DNA from: Porites lobata
Lineage: Eukaryota; Cnidaria; Anthozoa; Scleractinia; Poritidae
Length of the DNA: 64,000 bases
Direction of reading: 5' to 3'
Assembly (NCBI GenBank): GCA_942486035.1
Contig: CALNXK010000302.1
Location: 103,501 to 167,500, forward strand
The stretch's first letter is position 1. Each line of letters starts with the position of its first letter. A model generated the notes under the pieces. That model had not been told where the DNA came from, did not search any database, and was given only the letters and a program-made list of their open reading frames with translations. Below, piece after piece: positions 20,447 through 33,800 of the stretch. The position numbers and the translations under genes are program-made.

Positions 20447-20804
20447 TAACATGGCATGTGAACGGTCGTGAAGGGTCTGACGATAAAGCCTTTAAACTAT
20501 GTTTTAGGGTAGCGAGATTATTTGACACTCTGGGTCAGGTAATAGATATTTTCTGAAGTGGTGGTGGATGATAGTGGATATCTACTATGGCACGGAGGAT
20601 ATCCACTTTGTAACAAAGACATTTTGTCACTAAGATGACGTACGGGGTTAAAAGTTAGAGGTGTGTATATGGAGCTTTGTCAGATGTTTGACTGGGTGGT
20701 TATTTTTCTACGGCAGTTGGAATCTTCCAGTTCAAACCCTTAAGAGCGTTATGTGCCAAATAGATACTAATAATTAGGGGAGAGAGAGCCTGGGAGCGAG
20801 GTTG

Positions 20805-20934
20805 ATGTTGTAGTTAATTTTTTATCTGGGGTAATTTTTATTTTTCTTTTGTTTTAACTTCATTAGCATACACTACCATACCCAAAAACAAAAGGAAAAC
20901 AAAAATTACCTGAGATAAAAATGAACTACAACAT
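20805..20934. mobile_element. Palindromic MITE, ATGTTGTAGTTAA family, copy A
   Basis: The ends are ATGTTGTAGTTAATTTTTTA and an imperfect complement ending CTACAACAT. The centre holds TTCATTAGCATACACTACCAT. Two more copies in the window have the same ends and the same centre. Confidence 0.85.
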
Positions 20935-21532
20935 ATACACGTGGTATTTGAAAAGCAGACTGATAAAGACCATAAACCGTGAATGACACGACACAATATT
21001 AACTTAATGGGACATTGCAGGAATAACACCGATTTACGCGCGCTGAAAGTGGTTTCTTCGCTCTAGTGCTGTGTACTTACAACCTCAAAAATGAAGCTAA
21101 AGCTTGTGTGGGGCGGTTCCCTGGGGTAGTCAAACCCTGAGCCTGTTTAAGACGAAATCTTGTCATTTTTGCACCCTGTTTTTTAAGACCATTGTTTTCA
21201 AATATTTGTGTTTCGGCCGGATTGACCCGCGAGTCATTTAAAATTTTGATTTTGTGAAGCGTCCTTCACAGAAGTCTACTCGGGTGCAAGCACCTTGTCA
21301 CTTGGTCTAGCTGTATCCAGTTAATTAACTCCTCTTATTATATAAAGACCAATGAAATACCAGGTTAGCTTTCGCGCGAAAACTTGATATCTTCACAAGT
21401 GAAAATAACATGTTAAACCTCACCGTTGCTATGGCTACATTATAAATCGCGCCTTTTACACCAAAAACCTATTAAAGTGAAATAGTTTGGTAGTTCATTG
21501 GTGTTTATATAATAAATAATTATATAATTACA

Positions 21533-21654
21533 TGGCCTCTTAGAGATACGAAATTTCTCTTCTCGTGTTCGGAAAATATTTCACTCGTTCGCTGCGCTCA
21601 CTCGTGAAATCTTTTTCAACACTCGAAGAGAAATTTCGTATCTCCAAGTGGCCA
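21533..21654. mobile_element. Foldback element with TGGCC ends
   Basis: The arms are TGGCCTCTTAGAGATACGAA then ATTTCTCTTC, and the complement GAAGAGAAATTTCGTATCTC then CAAGTGGCCA. The loop includes a smaller inverted pair around TTTCACTCGTTCGCTGCGCTCACTCGTGAAA. It lies downstream of the USP gene. Confidence 0.85.
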
Positions 21655-22588
21655 TTTAATATCCTCTGTATAGAGCGTCCTAAAAGAAACAATCATCTAG
21701 TGAAGATGTATTTCTTGGACCTAGAAATTCAGCGGGACGTCCACGGTTAGGCCAATTTAGCGAGTCCCCCCACCCTGCCCCCCTCGGGACTGCTTCGCCG
21801 GAAAATATTGTGATCTGTCAAGAGCCCAGAACGAGGGCTCCCGGGTCTGTATATTTTGTATCGCGTTGTTGTAAAGGTGACTTTCTAGCGTAGTTATGTG
21901 ATACACTGCCTGGGCACGTAGTCACCGAGTATTAAATATGTACAATTATTTGATCTCACCAGTGAGATGAAAAGGAGGTGTTTACACCATTAAGCTCATT
22001 GTAAATATAATGAAAAAATAAAGTTTTGTTTTTGTAGTACATATATCAAGTAGATTCAATCTCGCGTGTTAAACCTGCGGTCTGAATAACGAATAGCTTC
22101 TATTTTGCTGTCTCTCAATGATACCCTCCGCAGGGTTGGCACGGTCAGGGAAAGTCAGGGAATTCTGTTTTGGCGTTTATAGTTCATAAGTTTTCTTCAA
22201 GACTTTGAAATGCATTTTCTTTCGGAAAAGATGAAAGTATGCTGCAGAGCAAGCAAAGCGATCAGTTTGACATTTAACGTCTGACATATGTAGTTGTGGT
22301 CGGTTGTTGTCATTGTGAGAGCTTTCTTCCAAATTCCTTCTTCCTCTTCCTGAGAAAGGGAGGTTGAAAATGAAAAGAAAAAAAAGCGATGGCCTGCAAA
22401 CTGTTTAAAGGTCAGCTAAAAGTCAGGGAATTTTTAACTTTCTGATGAGGTTTATGGCGTCAAAATGTGTAAGAACAAAACAGTTGATGACTGATATTCT
22501 TCTTTTGTATATACTAAAACAGTGGATAGTGTTTTTCGCGCGCTCTGATTGACTACTCAATCAGTGAATATCCATTGTTAGTATACAC

Positions 22589-22712
22589 ATGTTGAAGCTA
22601 ATTTTTCATCTCAGTTAATTTTAGTATATTGTTGGGTATAGTAATGTATGCTAATGAAATTGAAACAAAGGAAAAATAAAAATTAACTGAGATAAAAAAT
22701 TAACTACAACAT
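22589..22712. mobile_element. Palindromic MITE, ATGTTGTAGTTAA family, copy B
   Basis: It starts ATGTTGAAGCTAATTTTTCA and ends AATTAACTACAACAT, with AGTAATGTATGCTAATGAAA in the centre, inverted relative to copy A. It is the most diverged at its left end. Confidence 0.8.
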
Positions 22713-22788
22713 ACAGACTCAGTGATCTTGGTTTTAGCAATGTGATTGGTTCGCTATCTCGGACTACTCAACAATATTCACCTCCTAC
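22712..22788. repeat. Dispersed 80-base repeat, copy 2
   Basis: It is nearly identical to 15371-15450. It abuts the right end of a foldback at 22589-22712, so the two elements are joined end to end here. Confidence 0.6.
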
Positions 22789-24165
22789 CCACCCTGACGA
22801 TGGAACCGGTGCCCGAGAGTGGCAACATGTCTAACAGGACTCATTAGAAAATTCCAGGCGATACTGATTTTTTTGTCGTAATGCTAAAATTTGAGGGAGC
22901 TAGATCTTTTTTCAAGTCACAGTTTCTTGGTAACAAAATGTGAAAAACACAACCTCCTAATAAGATATGTAGAAAAACTTCGAATATCTCAGATGAGTGA
23001 ACGGTTATTCCTGCCTCAAGCTTAAGAAATTTCCAGGCAAATTAAAGATTTGTTTCTCCGAACACGCCTGCAGCTATTTTACAGAAAAAACTTACAAAAT
23101 TCAACTAAAATCAGTCTGGCATGCTTCTGGAAATTAAAGGTAAGAAAATTTGGAATAATTTTAAAATAAACAATGACTAGACTAATGAATCTACTTAAAA
23201 ACGTCCATAGCTACAAAGAGTGTTACGTTAACAAGAGTAATTCTATTAAAAGTCTGCATGCATAAGCTGATGGATAATTTCACGGATTATTGGACTGTTT
23301 GCATTCGCCGGATGAATTTTTTTAAGCTTTCTATCATCAAATGAAACAGACAAAAGCTAAAAAACATGTTGTTTTGTAAATGTACCATTTCTTCGTCTAA
23401 TTAAAATTGGCGAACATTGTTCCATTTTAGACACTCTGGAGCCTGGCAATAGAAATAAGGGGTTTTGTGGCGCCGAATAAATCTTTATTTGAATAAAAAT
23501 AGGATTGTGGGTACTTGTGACTCTGCAAGAGCTCGTCTATGAATTTCAAACATTTGCCAACAAAATTACGGCATTATAAGAAACCACATCCTTTTTCACT
23601 TATATCATACACCAAAGAACTTATTTAAAATTGGATTTGGGAAATTGATTTGATAATTGTTAACACAATATTTTCAGTTTCCGTCGAATTACAGAAGGCT
23701 TTTGCCTGTACAAGTTTCAAATAAGCGCAATTTTGAGCAAATGCTGAAAAGGTAGGTTTTTCTTAACCTTTGCTAACAAGATAAAATTTCTTTTTGGTTA
23801 TTAAGTGAAGAACTTAAACAAACAAAGGTATTGTGTCGTAAAAACAATTCGAGAAATTAACATGTGGCGTGAGAAAACGTCAAAATAAATTAGTACCGGC
23901 TTTTACCATGAGATTTTTCGTTCCAAATCATATAAAGAGAGGAATAAAAGATTAAAGCAGAATTTTCATGGACTTGAGAAAAGTTTAAGAGAAGAAGGCA
24001 TTGCAATAAAATCACAACTATAAATAGGTAAAAAGGCCTTTGTTTCCCATTGCTTCGGCTACTGGCCATAGGAAGGAATTTTAATACTGACAAATTGAAA
24101 AAAACTGAAAAAGCCTGGCGATGACCCTTAAAACAACGGAGAGTAGAGAGGGAAGCTCTATAAAA

Positions 24166-24196
24166 ATATATATATATATATATATATATGTATATG
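24166..24196. repeat. TA dinucleotide microsatellite
   Basis: About 15 TA units, broken once by TG near the right end. Confidence 0.9.
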
Positions 24197-24515
24197 TCGG
24201 ATGCAAAGGAATTTTTCCTTGTGAACGTGGTGTACTTCAAGTTTACTTATCACCTTTCACTCTTTCCGTTTCAGCAAGAACGGAAGCAAGGACAGTAGTG
24301 AGAAGTTAAATTTTTTGGCTGTGTGTCATTCGCATCCTCTTTACATCCGAACTCACACTTGTGGAAAAAGCTGTCAAAATCAAGATGATGTGTTCATTTT
24401 ACATAATTAACACCATGTGCCACAATACATACACTTAATTAAATTACAAGATTAATATCTTTTTGTTCTCTGATTTGCGCTAGCCACTAAAAAGGCACTG
24501 CGTGACAATGGCGTT

Positions 24516-24731
24516 ATGTTTCATAGAGATAACGCCATTCACCTTTTATTTCGCCGCGCCTATTCAATTTCTTATACCAATGTCGTAAGAGCCTCGGTGC
24601 ATGAGTGCAGTTTAGCTGTTGATTATTTCAACAGCCAAAACAAATGTTTACTGAAAGATACCAGAGCGCAATCGCTGGCTGAGCGTTACTTGAGTAAGAA
24701 CTTGCAACCTATTCTGGTGGAGTTAGACTGA
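24516..24731 (+). other. Candidate upstream open frame in the NDST-A 5' leader
   Basis: A 71-residue frame starts at ATG and stops 97 bases before the NDST-A start. I recognise no domain. It is preceded and overlapped by an 11-base hairpin (AATGGCGTTAT and its complement, 24507-24539). If the NDST-A transcript begins upstream, this frame could reduce translation of NDST-A. It may equally be chance. Confidence 0.25.
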
Positions 24732-24828
24732 GTGAATCAATGTGAGAATCTTTTCGTCGGCGTTACGAGACATCTCGGTGAAAAGCAGTGAATCAGTTGT
24801 GTGTGAGCGGCGGGCAGGCAGCGATGCG

Positions 24829-27800
24829 ATGCGAGTCTTCACAAGGGCAAGAAGATTACGATTTTCACGGAAAGTATGCTTAGTCATAATTCCTGTCGGC
24901 TGGCTTACGATTTTTATCACTTTGTCTTTGTACAGTGACCATGAAAATAGCGGTAAGTTTTTGTATTTAGCTTATGCATTTCGTGCTACCATGCGCGTCT
25001 TTCTTTCGCAAGTCGCTGTCAAAGTGTTGGTGTCTCTCTAATAACTACTCCACAGGCATGCAGCGAACAAATGTTTCCATAACCGTACAAACTATGCTTG
25101 TATACAAACACTGAAATTGTAAAACGTCGCAGTTCATTTACCTCACTTTGAGAGCGGTTTTCTTACCTAAAAAAAGCTAAAGGAAAAGGAACTTGTTAAA
25201 TGACCTGACCTGATCTTTGCGATGAAGACTAAACCTTTCACAAACCTATGGCTAAATTCATGCGGAAAATTGTGAATTCTTTATCTCTTTCATTGTAAAG
25301 TAGCTCTTGCTTTTTAGACAATATCTGCGGGTGACCGAATTCTCTGTAATTGTGGTCGTGTTAAGATATATGTTCTTATTCTAGTAGTTACTAAATATCT
25401 GAACAATATTCGTTTGTTTGTGTCCGGAGAGATTTTTACTAATATTGATGCTGACCGCAGTAAGCCCTTATTTGCAATGTCTTATTTGTAAGCTTTCAGG
25501 TCGTGCTTTAGTAGCTTAATTTTCATTACAGTAGAGAAAGATTAGTCGAGATTTGTAATCTTTATTTCATATTTAGTGTTCTTTATGCGGCCACGAGTCG
25601 CTATTGTTGAAAGTTGTGAAGAAAGATGACGGGAAATTAGATGCGTCTACACGCTTGAAATCCACTCACAACCTTTGCTCTGATCGAGGCTTTTTTAAAA
25701 GAAAAAATATATGCTTGGTTAGAGCACTATTTAAGTGATTTTGTTTTTCTCTTGGACCGTTTTAAATATGTTTTTATTGGCTTCGAAGTATGGCTAGAAC
25801 TCTTCATGTACATGTACAAGATATCTATCTGTGTTGTGAAATTTACCACAACTCGAGGTACAAACGTCGCATGAAGTTGAGTAACTAATTGGGAAAGGAG
25901 AACTTTACAGCATACGGATTGGTATTTGGCTGTGTCAATGACCCTTTCTTCGTCTCAAGAAGTTTATAAATGCAAACCAGTTACTTTCAAGTGTCTGTAA
26001 TCAGTTTGGGAGAGTAACTAATTTGTAAAACATCTGGTAATACAAGTGTCGGCTTCGTGTGTTACAGAACATAATCGTGAATGGACAAAAATTTGCACGG
26101 AAGAGATAAGTTTATAGGCAGACGTTTGTGAAAATATTGTATGATTAACTAATGTAGATATGTCCTTCGGTTTGAGTAACGTTTTTTGTTTTATTTTTTA
26201 ACCTTAGCCGAGTTATCTGAAATTCAGAAGTGCTCTAAAAATGTCGCTTTCTTTCCGTGTACACTTTATCAACGACTGCCGAAAAACAGCGAATAACGAC
26301 TTAAGTTTAATGGATTTTAAATGAAAACCCTACGATTTCAGAACAAAAAGGATACCGCCATTCATCTTGTAATATGTTTTGTTAGAGAACGTGCTCTTTT
26401 TTAAATTATAATACCGAAAACATCTGCTTTGTTTTGAAAACGACTCTGCTAGAAAGTATGCTGGCCAAAACATTCCTTAATAAACTCACTCATTTCCATG
26501 TCGAGGTCAAAAGTTTTGAACCTGTTTTTTTCGTTATGAAAGAGAGAGCAGATATTTAATAGCTGGAAATCATTGGAAAAACCCATCAAGATGGGATTGG
26601 TTTTCTTATCTAGCAGTTTACATCTGTTGTGTATGGCTTTTTGCATGCCCCAGCTGAATTCACTCTTTTGTCGAAATAATATTGTTACCCCCAGTCGAGA
26701 ACAGCAATTTCCCTGGGCTGGGCTAAAAATGTTTTGTTTTTTCAGAGCCAATAAAGGCCGAGAAAATTGCGGTAGGTGATTGATTACTAGTATTTTGTGA
26801 TAAAGAGATTAAGGTTTGCAAACTCACAACCCACGATACCAAAAGCGATACGTTAGCTTTCCGTGTATATCATTTGTCATTGTAATGTCAGAAATTTACC
26901 AAAAAAAAACAGTTCCTTTTGCTTTTTATTGCTGTATGTAAATTCCATTATGTTAACAGGGGATTTTTTATTTTTTAGATGGGTTTATGGGAGTGATTTA
27001 GTATGACAGAAATCACTTCGAAGTTTTGTCCAACCTCTGTCTTCCTTTAGGCAATAGTTGAGTTCAATCTCTTCCTGTTCGCCGTTCCAACTTTTGTTAA
27101 TTCATTTTATCGTTCTCAGTGCAGGTTAGTGCTTGAGGATTGTATTTGACTAATCGTCATCACGTTTCAACCAAAATTCTAAGTTTTGTGAAGAAATAAT
27201 ATTTTTGTTTGATGATATACTGTATACAATGGAAGAAATCTTGCTATCAGGCCAAACGTGAGATAAATGGTGATATTTTATCTAATGGCCACTTAACTGA
27301 TATCTATCATGTATGGAATGTAATATTTTTGTCCCAAAAACAAACCGCACTGCACGAAATTACTGCGAAATAACTCTAGTTCATTTGAATAATGACTTAG
27401 GTTCATAGCGGCCTTCAGTTGAAGTAATTTGTTGTTGTAATGCCTATTAATAGGTGTTCAGACGGAAAGAGAAGTACTTTGCAATAGCTTTTACTTTCAT
27501 AATAATAGGATATGTTTGGTAGTGTCAAAGGGTATGTCTAGCAAAGTGCTTATTTTTTCTTGGTCAAAACGAATGTTGGATACCGATGTCAAGGAAGTAC
27601 TTGGATAGTATTTAATCCACAAAATCGTTTCCTTGTTTTTTCAGTTGTAACATTCTCGTTAGAGAAAGCATGAAAGTATTGTAGGACAGTATTTGTAGCG
27701 TATTTTTTTTATTTGATTTAAAGAAGTCAAACACTGAATGTGAATAACGGTATTGTTGCTGAAAAATCCATGATTATAACTTCGACTTATTATGCCAGTC

Positions 27801-30800
27801 TTGGTTTAGTTACTGGTGGATAACTGTATGTTTGTAACATGCCCCCATAAAAAGTAGTCCTCTATGGCTGGTGTATGGTATAAGTTTAAAGTAATTTCTT
27901 TAGAATTTATCTTAAAACAGACCCATAGTTGAGTGTCTGATATTTACAGGATGAGTAACGAACCTTCATACTCTGTTTCATTTGAATAACTTTATAAAAA
28001 GTTATTCGAAGAAGTCAAAGCTTTTGTTATTTTTGTTTCTGTTTCTTTGCTCATACACAAGGATAATTAGCAATCAGTTTTGAACTATATATACAATAAA
28101 ACTTATAGCCTGCTATACGTTTCAGAAGTACTTTCATGATCTTACTGTAAAACGGACTTGTAAAATAGCTGTTTCTTTAGCAAGAAGTTTCATTTTCTAT
28201 TTCTTAACGGACGTTAACGTTTAGTTTGGCCTCTAGCCGAAGAAGACAACACGAAATCCATATTTTCCAGTTCGAAGTCGAAAAGAGTAGTTTAGGTGCA
28301 GCTCAATACTATGGTGGGCCACAACTGTCACGGCAAAACCAAAAACCTCACGGCAAAAACAAAAACATCACGGCAAAACCAAAAACCTCACGGCAAAAAC
28401 AAAATACCTCGCGGCAAAACCAAAAACCTCACGGCAAAAACAAAATACCTCACGGCAAAACCAAAAACCTCACTTTCTGAAATCTAAACTTTTAGCTAAG
28501 ACAAGTTTAATCCATGTAGATGTGCATTGTCCACAAGCTGAGGTTAGGTGGCATGGAATAGCCTGCTTAAAAGATCTGAGCTCGCAGAGTAATTGGTTTA
28601 AATAAATAAATCAATGGAATTTCACCATCCTTCATTTTCCACTCAGAAGGCAGTGAATTAGGCTTGATTTACGTAACAAATTATTGCGCGACCAATCTGA
28701 ACATTCTATCAGCTTTAGTGCCCTTATGTTGTATGAAATCACACTAGGAATCTCTTATTTATCTTACAAACTGAAACAGTGATTCTTTTATTCTAATCTT
28801 GCTTAATGTTTTAGATATGGACGAATTTTTTTGCGTTTCAAGCTATGTCTTTATGAAATACATCTACGACTGTTGCACTGTTGAAGGCTATGCATTAATT
28901 TTCGCATATTTTTTCATGGTTTGCTCAAGATTGAATTGCAGGGAACTTTGGTGACTCATGGCAGATTTCAAAGTAAAATACAAGAAATTAAGAACGGGGA
29001 ATCGGAGAAAAGTTGCGATGTCGTGTTCGGACTCCTTACAAGTGGGTTTTCATTCTGGCCTGTTGTTCCGGGGGGACTCCCTAAGACTGCTTATACGGGG
29101 AGGCTCCACCCGAAAGGGTTGTCTTTCTTAGGCTTCAGGTATAAGAAAGGGTAGGGATTTAGTTGAAGTCGTTAAAAGGGTAGGGAAATCTGTCATTTAG
29201 GTGGGCGAAAGGGCCCAAAAGGGCTACCAGTGAATTTTATGGCTTTATAAAGTCAAGAAAACGTTCTATTTTTGGGATTGATTACTATTGGAAAGACATT
29301 GCATTTACAGCAGTTAAAAGTGGTGCAAAATTCTAAACAAGGTATGTGAAAGGGTTATCATTTGTGATTAGAACGTATACGAAAGGAGTACCTTTTTCGT
29401 GAAAAATGGTATATAAAAGGGTAAGGGGTTAGACCTCGGGGCGGAGCCTCCCCGTATAATCATTTGTTGAGTACTCCCCCCCCCGGGCCTGTTGTATAGC
29501 TTTTAATTTCATTTCCTTTTGAGATAATTTAATGTGATCGCCAAACTCTGTGAGAGATCGTTTGCACGGCCGACGGGCCGAGTTTACAACAATTGTTTAT
29601 AGACAAGGATAAAATATGAAAGTGCTAAAATAAACCCTTTCACGTATTTCCGTTTTTCTCTTTTATCGCCCACCCAAATACCGGAAGCGTGTGTCACGAA
29701 AACCCGTAGAATGTTCTGTTCATTTCTCAGGCATTGTGGTACAGTGTACGCCCTTGAAAGAAATAGTATATATGTGTCCAAAGTGCTGTAGCATGGGTAA
29801 TGGCTTTCATTGACTTTTTAGATTATGTATTGTGAAATCTTAAGAGTGTGGTTTGGGCAACAAAATTCCTCTCGTGTAACTTTATTTGTATTCGTTGATA
29901 CCGAAAAAACGACAGTTTTCAGTTTCCAATTTTGAAAAAAAGGGGGATCGAACAGTTAAGTTTCTGATTTCAGTAGTGCTTCGTCTGTTAAAAGTCGAAG
30001 TTAAAAAGAAGTGAGAGTTTCCGTCTTTTGGCAGACTTGTTAATTAGCAGTTTTGCACAGATTGAGAAGGAGTGTTTGACATCACAGATGTTTACATAAT
30101 TCATTCTTTTTTTCCGGAAGCCTTCCTTTTCTTCCAAAAAAAACCTCTCACCGGAATTTTGTATCATCTTATCTGTGTTTTGTGGGTTCTAATGAGGGAG
30201 AGCGATACGGTTCAATGTTTGGTCAGATCTGACACAGTAAAGTATCTGTTGTAAAATCTTATAAAAACAGCTTCGTTTCTTGTAGTGAACTGTTGATCAT
30301 AAGCGGTGGCATTCTTAAAAAAAGTTTTTTTGCCTGTCTTTTTCCTTTTGAAACTATTTTCATGTTTTTATTGTTCACACATGGGGCACCTTATGTTAAA
30401 ATTTAAAGAGTGTTTATCGAGTATTCAGGCCACAATGGCAATGCTTTCTTACCAACGAAAACAATAACTGGATATTGAAATAAACCCGGAAAGAACGGAT
30501 TACGAGTAAATATAGCCACAACGAAAACAAAACTACAATCAGTGGGGCCTAGATGCCCACAGAAAAAAAACCTTCAAATTTCCTTTATCTTAAGTGCCAA
30601 GAGATCGGCTTTTGATGGCTTCTGTGCGCGCTTGTTATAAAGGCACAAACGTACACGACCAGAAAATCCTAAAATGTTAACTCCTGACGGTGTTATTTTT
30701 CGTTTTCCTGTAAAATAACATGACCAGGATTTGTAATAAATTGGTGGAAAAAGCCGGAAGGGAGGGTGGGGGGGATTGGGAGGCTACTCGAAATTCGTGG

Positions 30801-33800
30801 GGACAGGGATGGATGATGGAACGGGGCTTATTTTTTACGTTAACAATTTTTTTCCGCGAAAGTTCCCATCCAGGTTTCAGCATTTAGGTTTCACCACCAG
30901 CAAAATTCCTTCCTCAAATTGAATCTTCATACCTCCAGAATTCTAAAATCTTGAATTACTTAAATGTAAGGGACTCCCGTACTTAGCCATTGCATGCCGC
31001 GCGGGGCACAAGGGAGTTGCTCGTATGCTCTTGATTATAGGCTTTCCCCAATTCTGACGTCGGAAAAGTTACAAGGACAAGAGTAAAGGAGTCTTAAAAA
31101 ATTCCGTTCCAAAATTGACCATTCTTTAAAAAGTGATTGTGTTGAAGTAAAGCCGAAATGCTTGGGGAGCGGGAGCTTTTAAACATTGATGCTTCAAGGA
31201 TAAATGTAGAATTTAGAGTCTCGATGGTAATTTAATGACAGTAGCTAGCAGGTTAATCTCTTTGCTAGAATTAAAGGTTTCTAGTGGCAATTTTTCAATT
31301 TCCTTTTTCTTTTCATAATACATTATCAATTTATATCCTTTCTAAGGGCTTTGGAATGAACCCCCAGATTCTTTGGAAACGCGATAAACATATATTTACT
31401 TTTAAGCGAGAGCTATCATCCAACAGTTTCTTTTAATTATTTTTTTATACTTACTCCATTTGTAGCTTTTAACGCTAGCCTGGCCTCCATGTAAAACTCT
31501 TTCATTATAAAAAATCATTAGTTTGCAAGGATTATGAGTGTAAACGTATTACAGACAGAGACTTGATGTAATTTTTGTTGCTTTGCAGACAAAGTGCTGG
31601 CGACAGAGTTCTTAAAATCTGGTTTGAAAACAACGTTTCCAGTTGCGATCAATGAACTGCATATTGAAAATTCGTTGTCATCAGTTCAATTTGGTAACAG
31701 GACGTTTCAAGTTCAGAAGAAAATATTGCTTGTTCATAAATCATGGGCTAAAGAGCGTTCAAAACTTTCTCACTTTGTAACGCGGTTTTTAGATGGTTTC
31801 CGTGCTCCGTATGTGGTGAGTGAAGTAGAAGATAAACCGTTTTTAGATCTACGTGAAGATATAAAGCCCAATGTTGTCGTTGGGAGATATTCCCTTATTG
31901 TCTTTGTTGACATCAAGACTTACATAGACCTTAAACCTAATGTTCGGCAAGTAGTGAAACTTTACTGCAAGAAATTTAGGACTGGTATATTGTATTTTAT
32001 TTCTAATCACGTTGGTTATATACCGGAGTTTCGTATCGAGGTAATAAAACCTCAAAAAGAGAGACAAACCTTAGATGTCGAAGTTAATGAAAGTTCGAAA
32101 CTTTTGCGGATTACTCGCAGAGGAGGTTCGGCGATTAAGCCAAACGTTCCAAAAGGACAAGGAACGAGGTGGAACTTCATACGCTACGATCCTCAACAAG
32201 TTCCTTATGAAACTGTTGAATTCGCAGTGAATCGTAGAAAACGACAAAAAAGAGAGTTGGAGATTGCAGTAACGGAAAATGCTTGTGTTATTTTGGACGA
32301 TGGTCAAGTAGATGGAATTAAAAAAGTCTTTTTTGGTGGTGGATTTCCCTTCTTTCTGCACACAATGCTTTTCATGGACAGTTTGGAGTATTTATCAGCT
32401 GTTAGTCCGATGGAGTTTTCCCTTGAGAGATATCTACAGATTGACGTGGATGATATTTTCATCGCCAAGACTGGTATAAGAATGAAGAAAAAGGACGTCA
32501 TGGTAAGTAAAAACAAAACAAATGCACTTTATTTTGAGTGTCAATGTATTTAGCACGAAAGTAATAATTGTGGGCACTATTTTTACATCTCGTATTGGAG
32601 ATGGGACCGCCATTTTACGTAGCCATCCGAGCCACGCGTTGTTTGACATCTGCAGACGATAAGACCCTCTAGTGTTCTGTGACCCAGACGAAAATTCTTA
32701 GACCCCTTCGCACAGAAACTTCACTTATCTGGCTCTTGTGAGACTTCATTGAATCACTACTGGGACCAAGAGATCTCTTGCGGGGACATAACAAAATGTT
32801 GGAGTTACTGCCCCTTGAGTTTGTCTCCAGGCAACCGTTGAATTGTTAGCCAACCCTGTCGTGTTGGCCTTAACCAGCCAAAGAAAAGGGACTGGGTGAA
32901 GGGCGTGGTGGTGGTGGTGGTGGGTGCAATAGGGGGGTACTTAAATGCATACAAGCGTTGTCTTTGTTAATCGCCTATCTGCGTGTTAGTAAAGTAAATG
33001 TTAGGGAAAAAGAAAAGCGATGAGAGGTGCAACTTGATTAATCGGCTTGCAAATTCGTTGTCTTTGTATTTTTTACTTTTTTATTTTTTCTATCGTGTTT
33101 TTGAAGTTCAAGGCCTTTTTTGTTCGATGTGTAATATTTTTAGACACTTAAGCACTGACTCTATAACAAGATTAGCGCAGCTGTACTAGCTGCGTTAGTT
33201 AAAATAGGATAACTAGCTAAATCAGTGTAAGATCCTATTATTTCATGGAACGTGGCGCCATTGAGTGTACTATAGTCTATTAAATTAAATTAACAAGATT
33301 TATAACAACATATTAGACCTATTCATTCCAGGATCTGTCATGAAATGTATGTATTGCAGCACAAAGCTGTAGCGTTTGAATTAGCCACTTTCACATTGTT
33401 CCTAATGGACCTTGTTTACCCCCAAAAAGATTTATAAGCACTGTTTTCGCTGACTCTTGGGACGCATGTAATAGCCAGGGACGGGTTCTTCAAAGCTGGG
33501 TTAAAACAACCCAAGTTAGTCCAAAATTTGAATTCAGAAATGGAAGCTTAAAAAGCAAATTCAGTTTAATTCTTTTTGTCTACAATTTGACAAGAGGATG
33601 CTTTCAAAAGAATAAAGAACATTATCCTAGAAAATGCTTTTGAACAATGGAAAGAGAAACCTGAATTAAGATTTAACTCGGGGTTAGCTCTAATCAGCCC
33701 TCAAACAACTGGGCTCTAATAACGACAAACAAGGTGTCTTTGTCTTATGAGCAATGTGAAAGGGGCAAATTGGGTTTTTGGAGGAATCTTTTTTTCAATC

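Larger units (their letters stand above)
19969..24515. other. Intergenic region between the USP gene and NDST-A
   Basis: No conserved coding exon is visible. The stretch carries the USP 3' UTR signals, the elements at 20375, 20805, 21533, 22589 and 22712, AT-rich unique sequence from about 22800 to 24160, and a TA microsatellite. Short open frames here show no recognisable protein. Confidence 0.6.
24953..31588. other. NDST-A intron 1 (6.6 kb)
   Basis: AT-rich and mostly unique. It contains the 20-base tandem array at 28329 and the foldback at 29069. I see no coding exon in it: the exon 1 phase fits the exon at 31589 and the total protein length is as expected for the family. Confidence 0.75.

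Noticed and set aside
28329..28471. CRISPR-like repeat array
   Set aside because: Units are contiguous with no unique spacers and the DNA is eukaryotic; it is a simple tandem array.
28226..28480. His/Lys/Asn-rich repeat protein
   Set aside because: The frame exists only because the tandem repeat lacks stops; it lies inside an intron.
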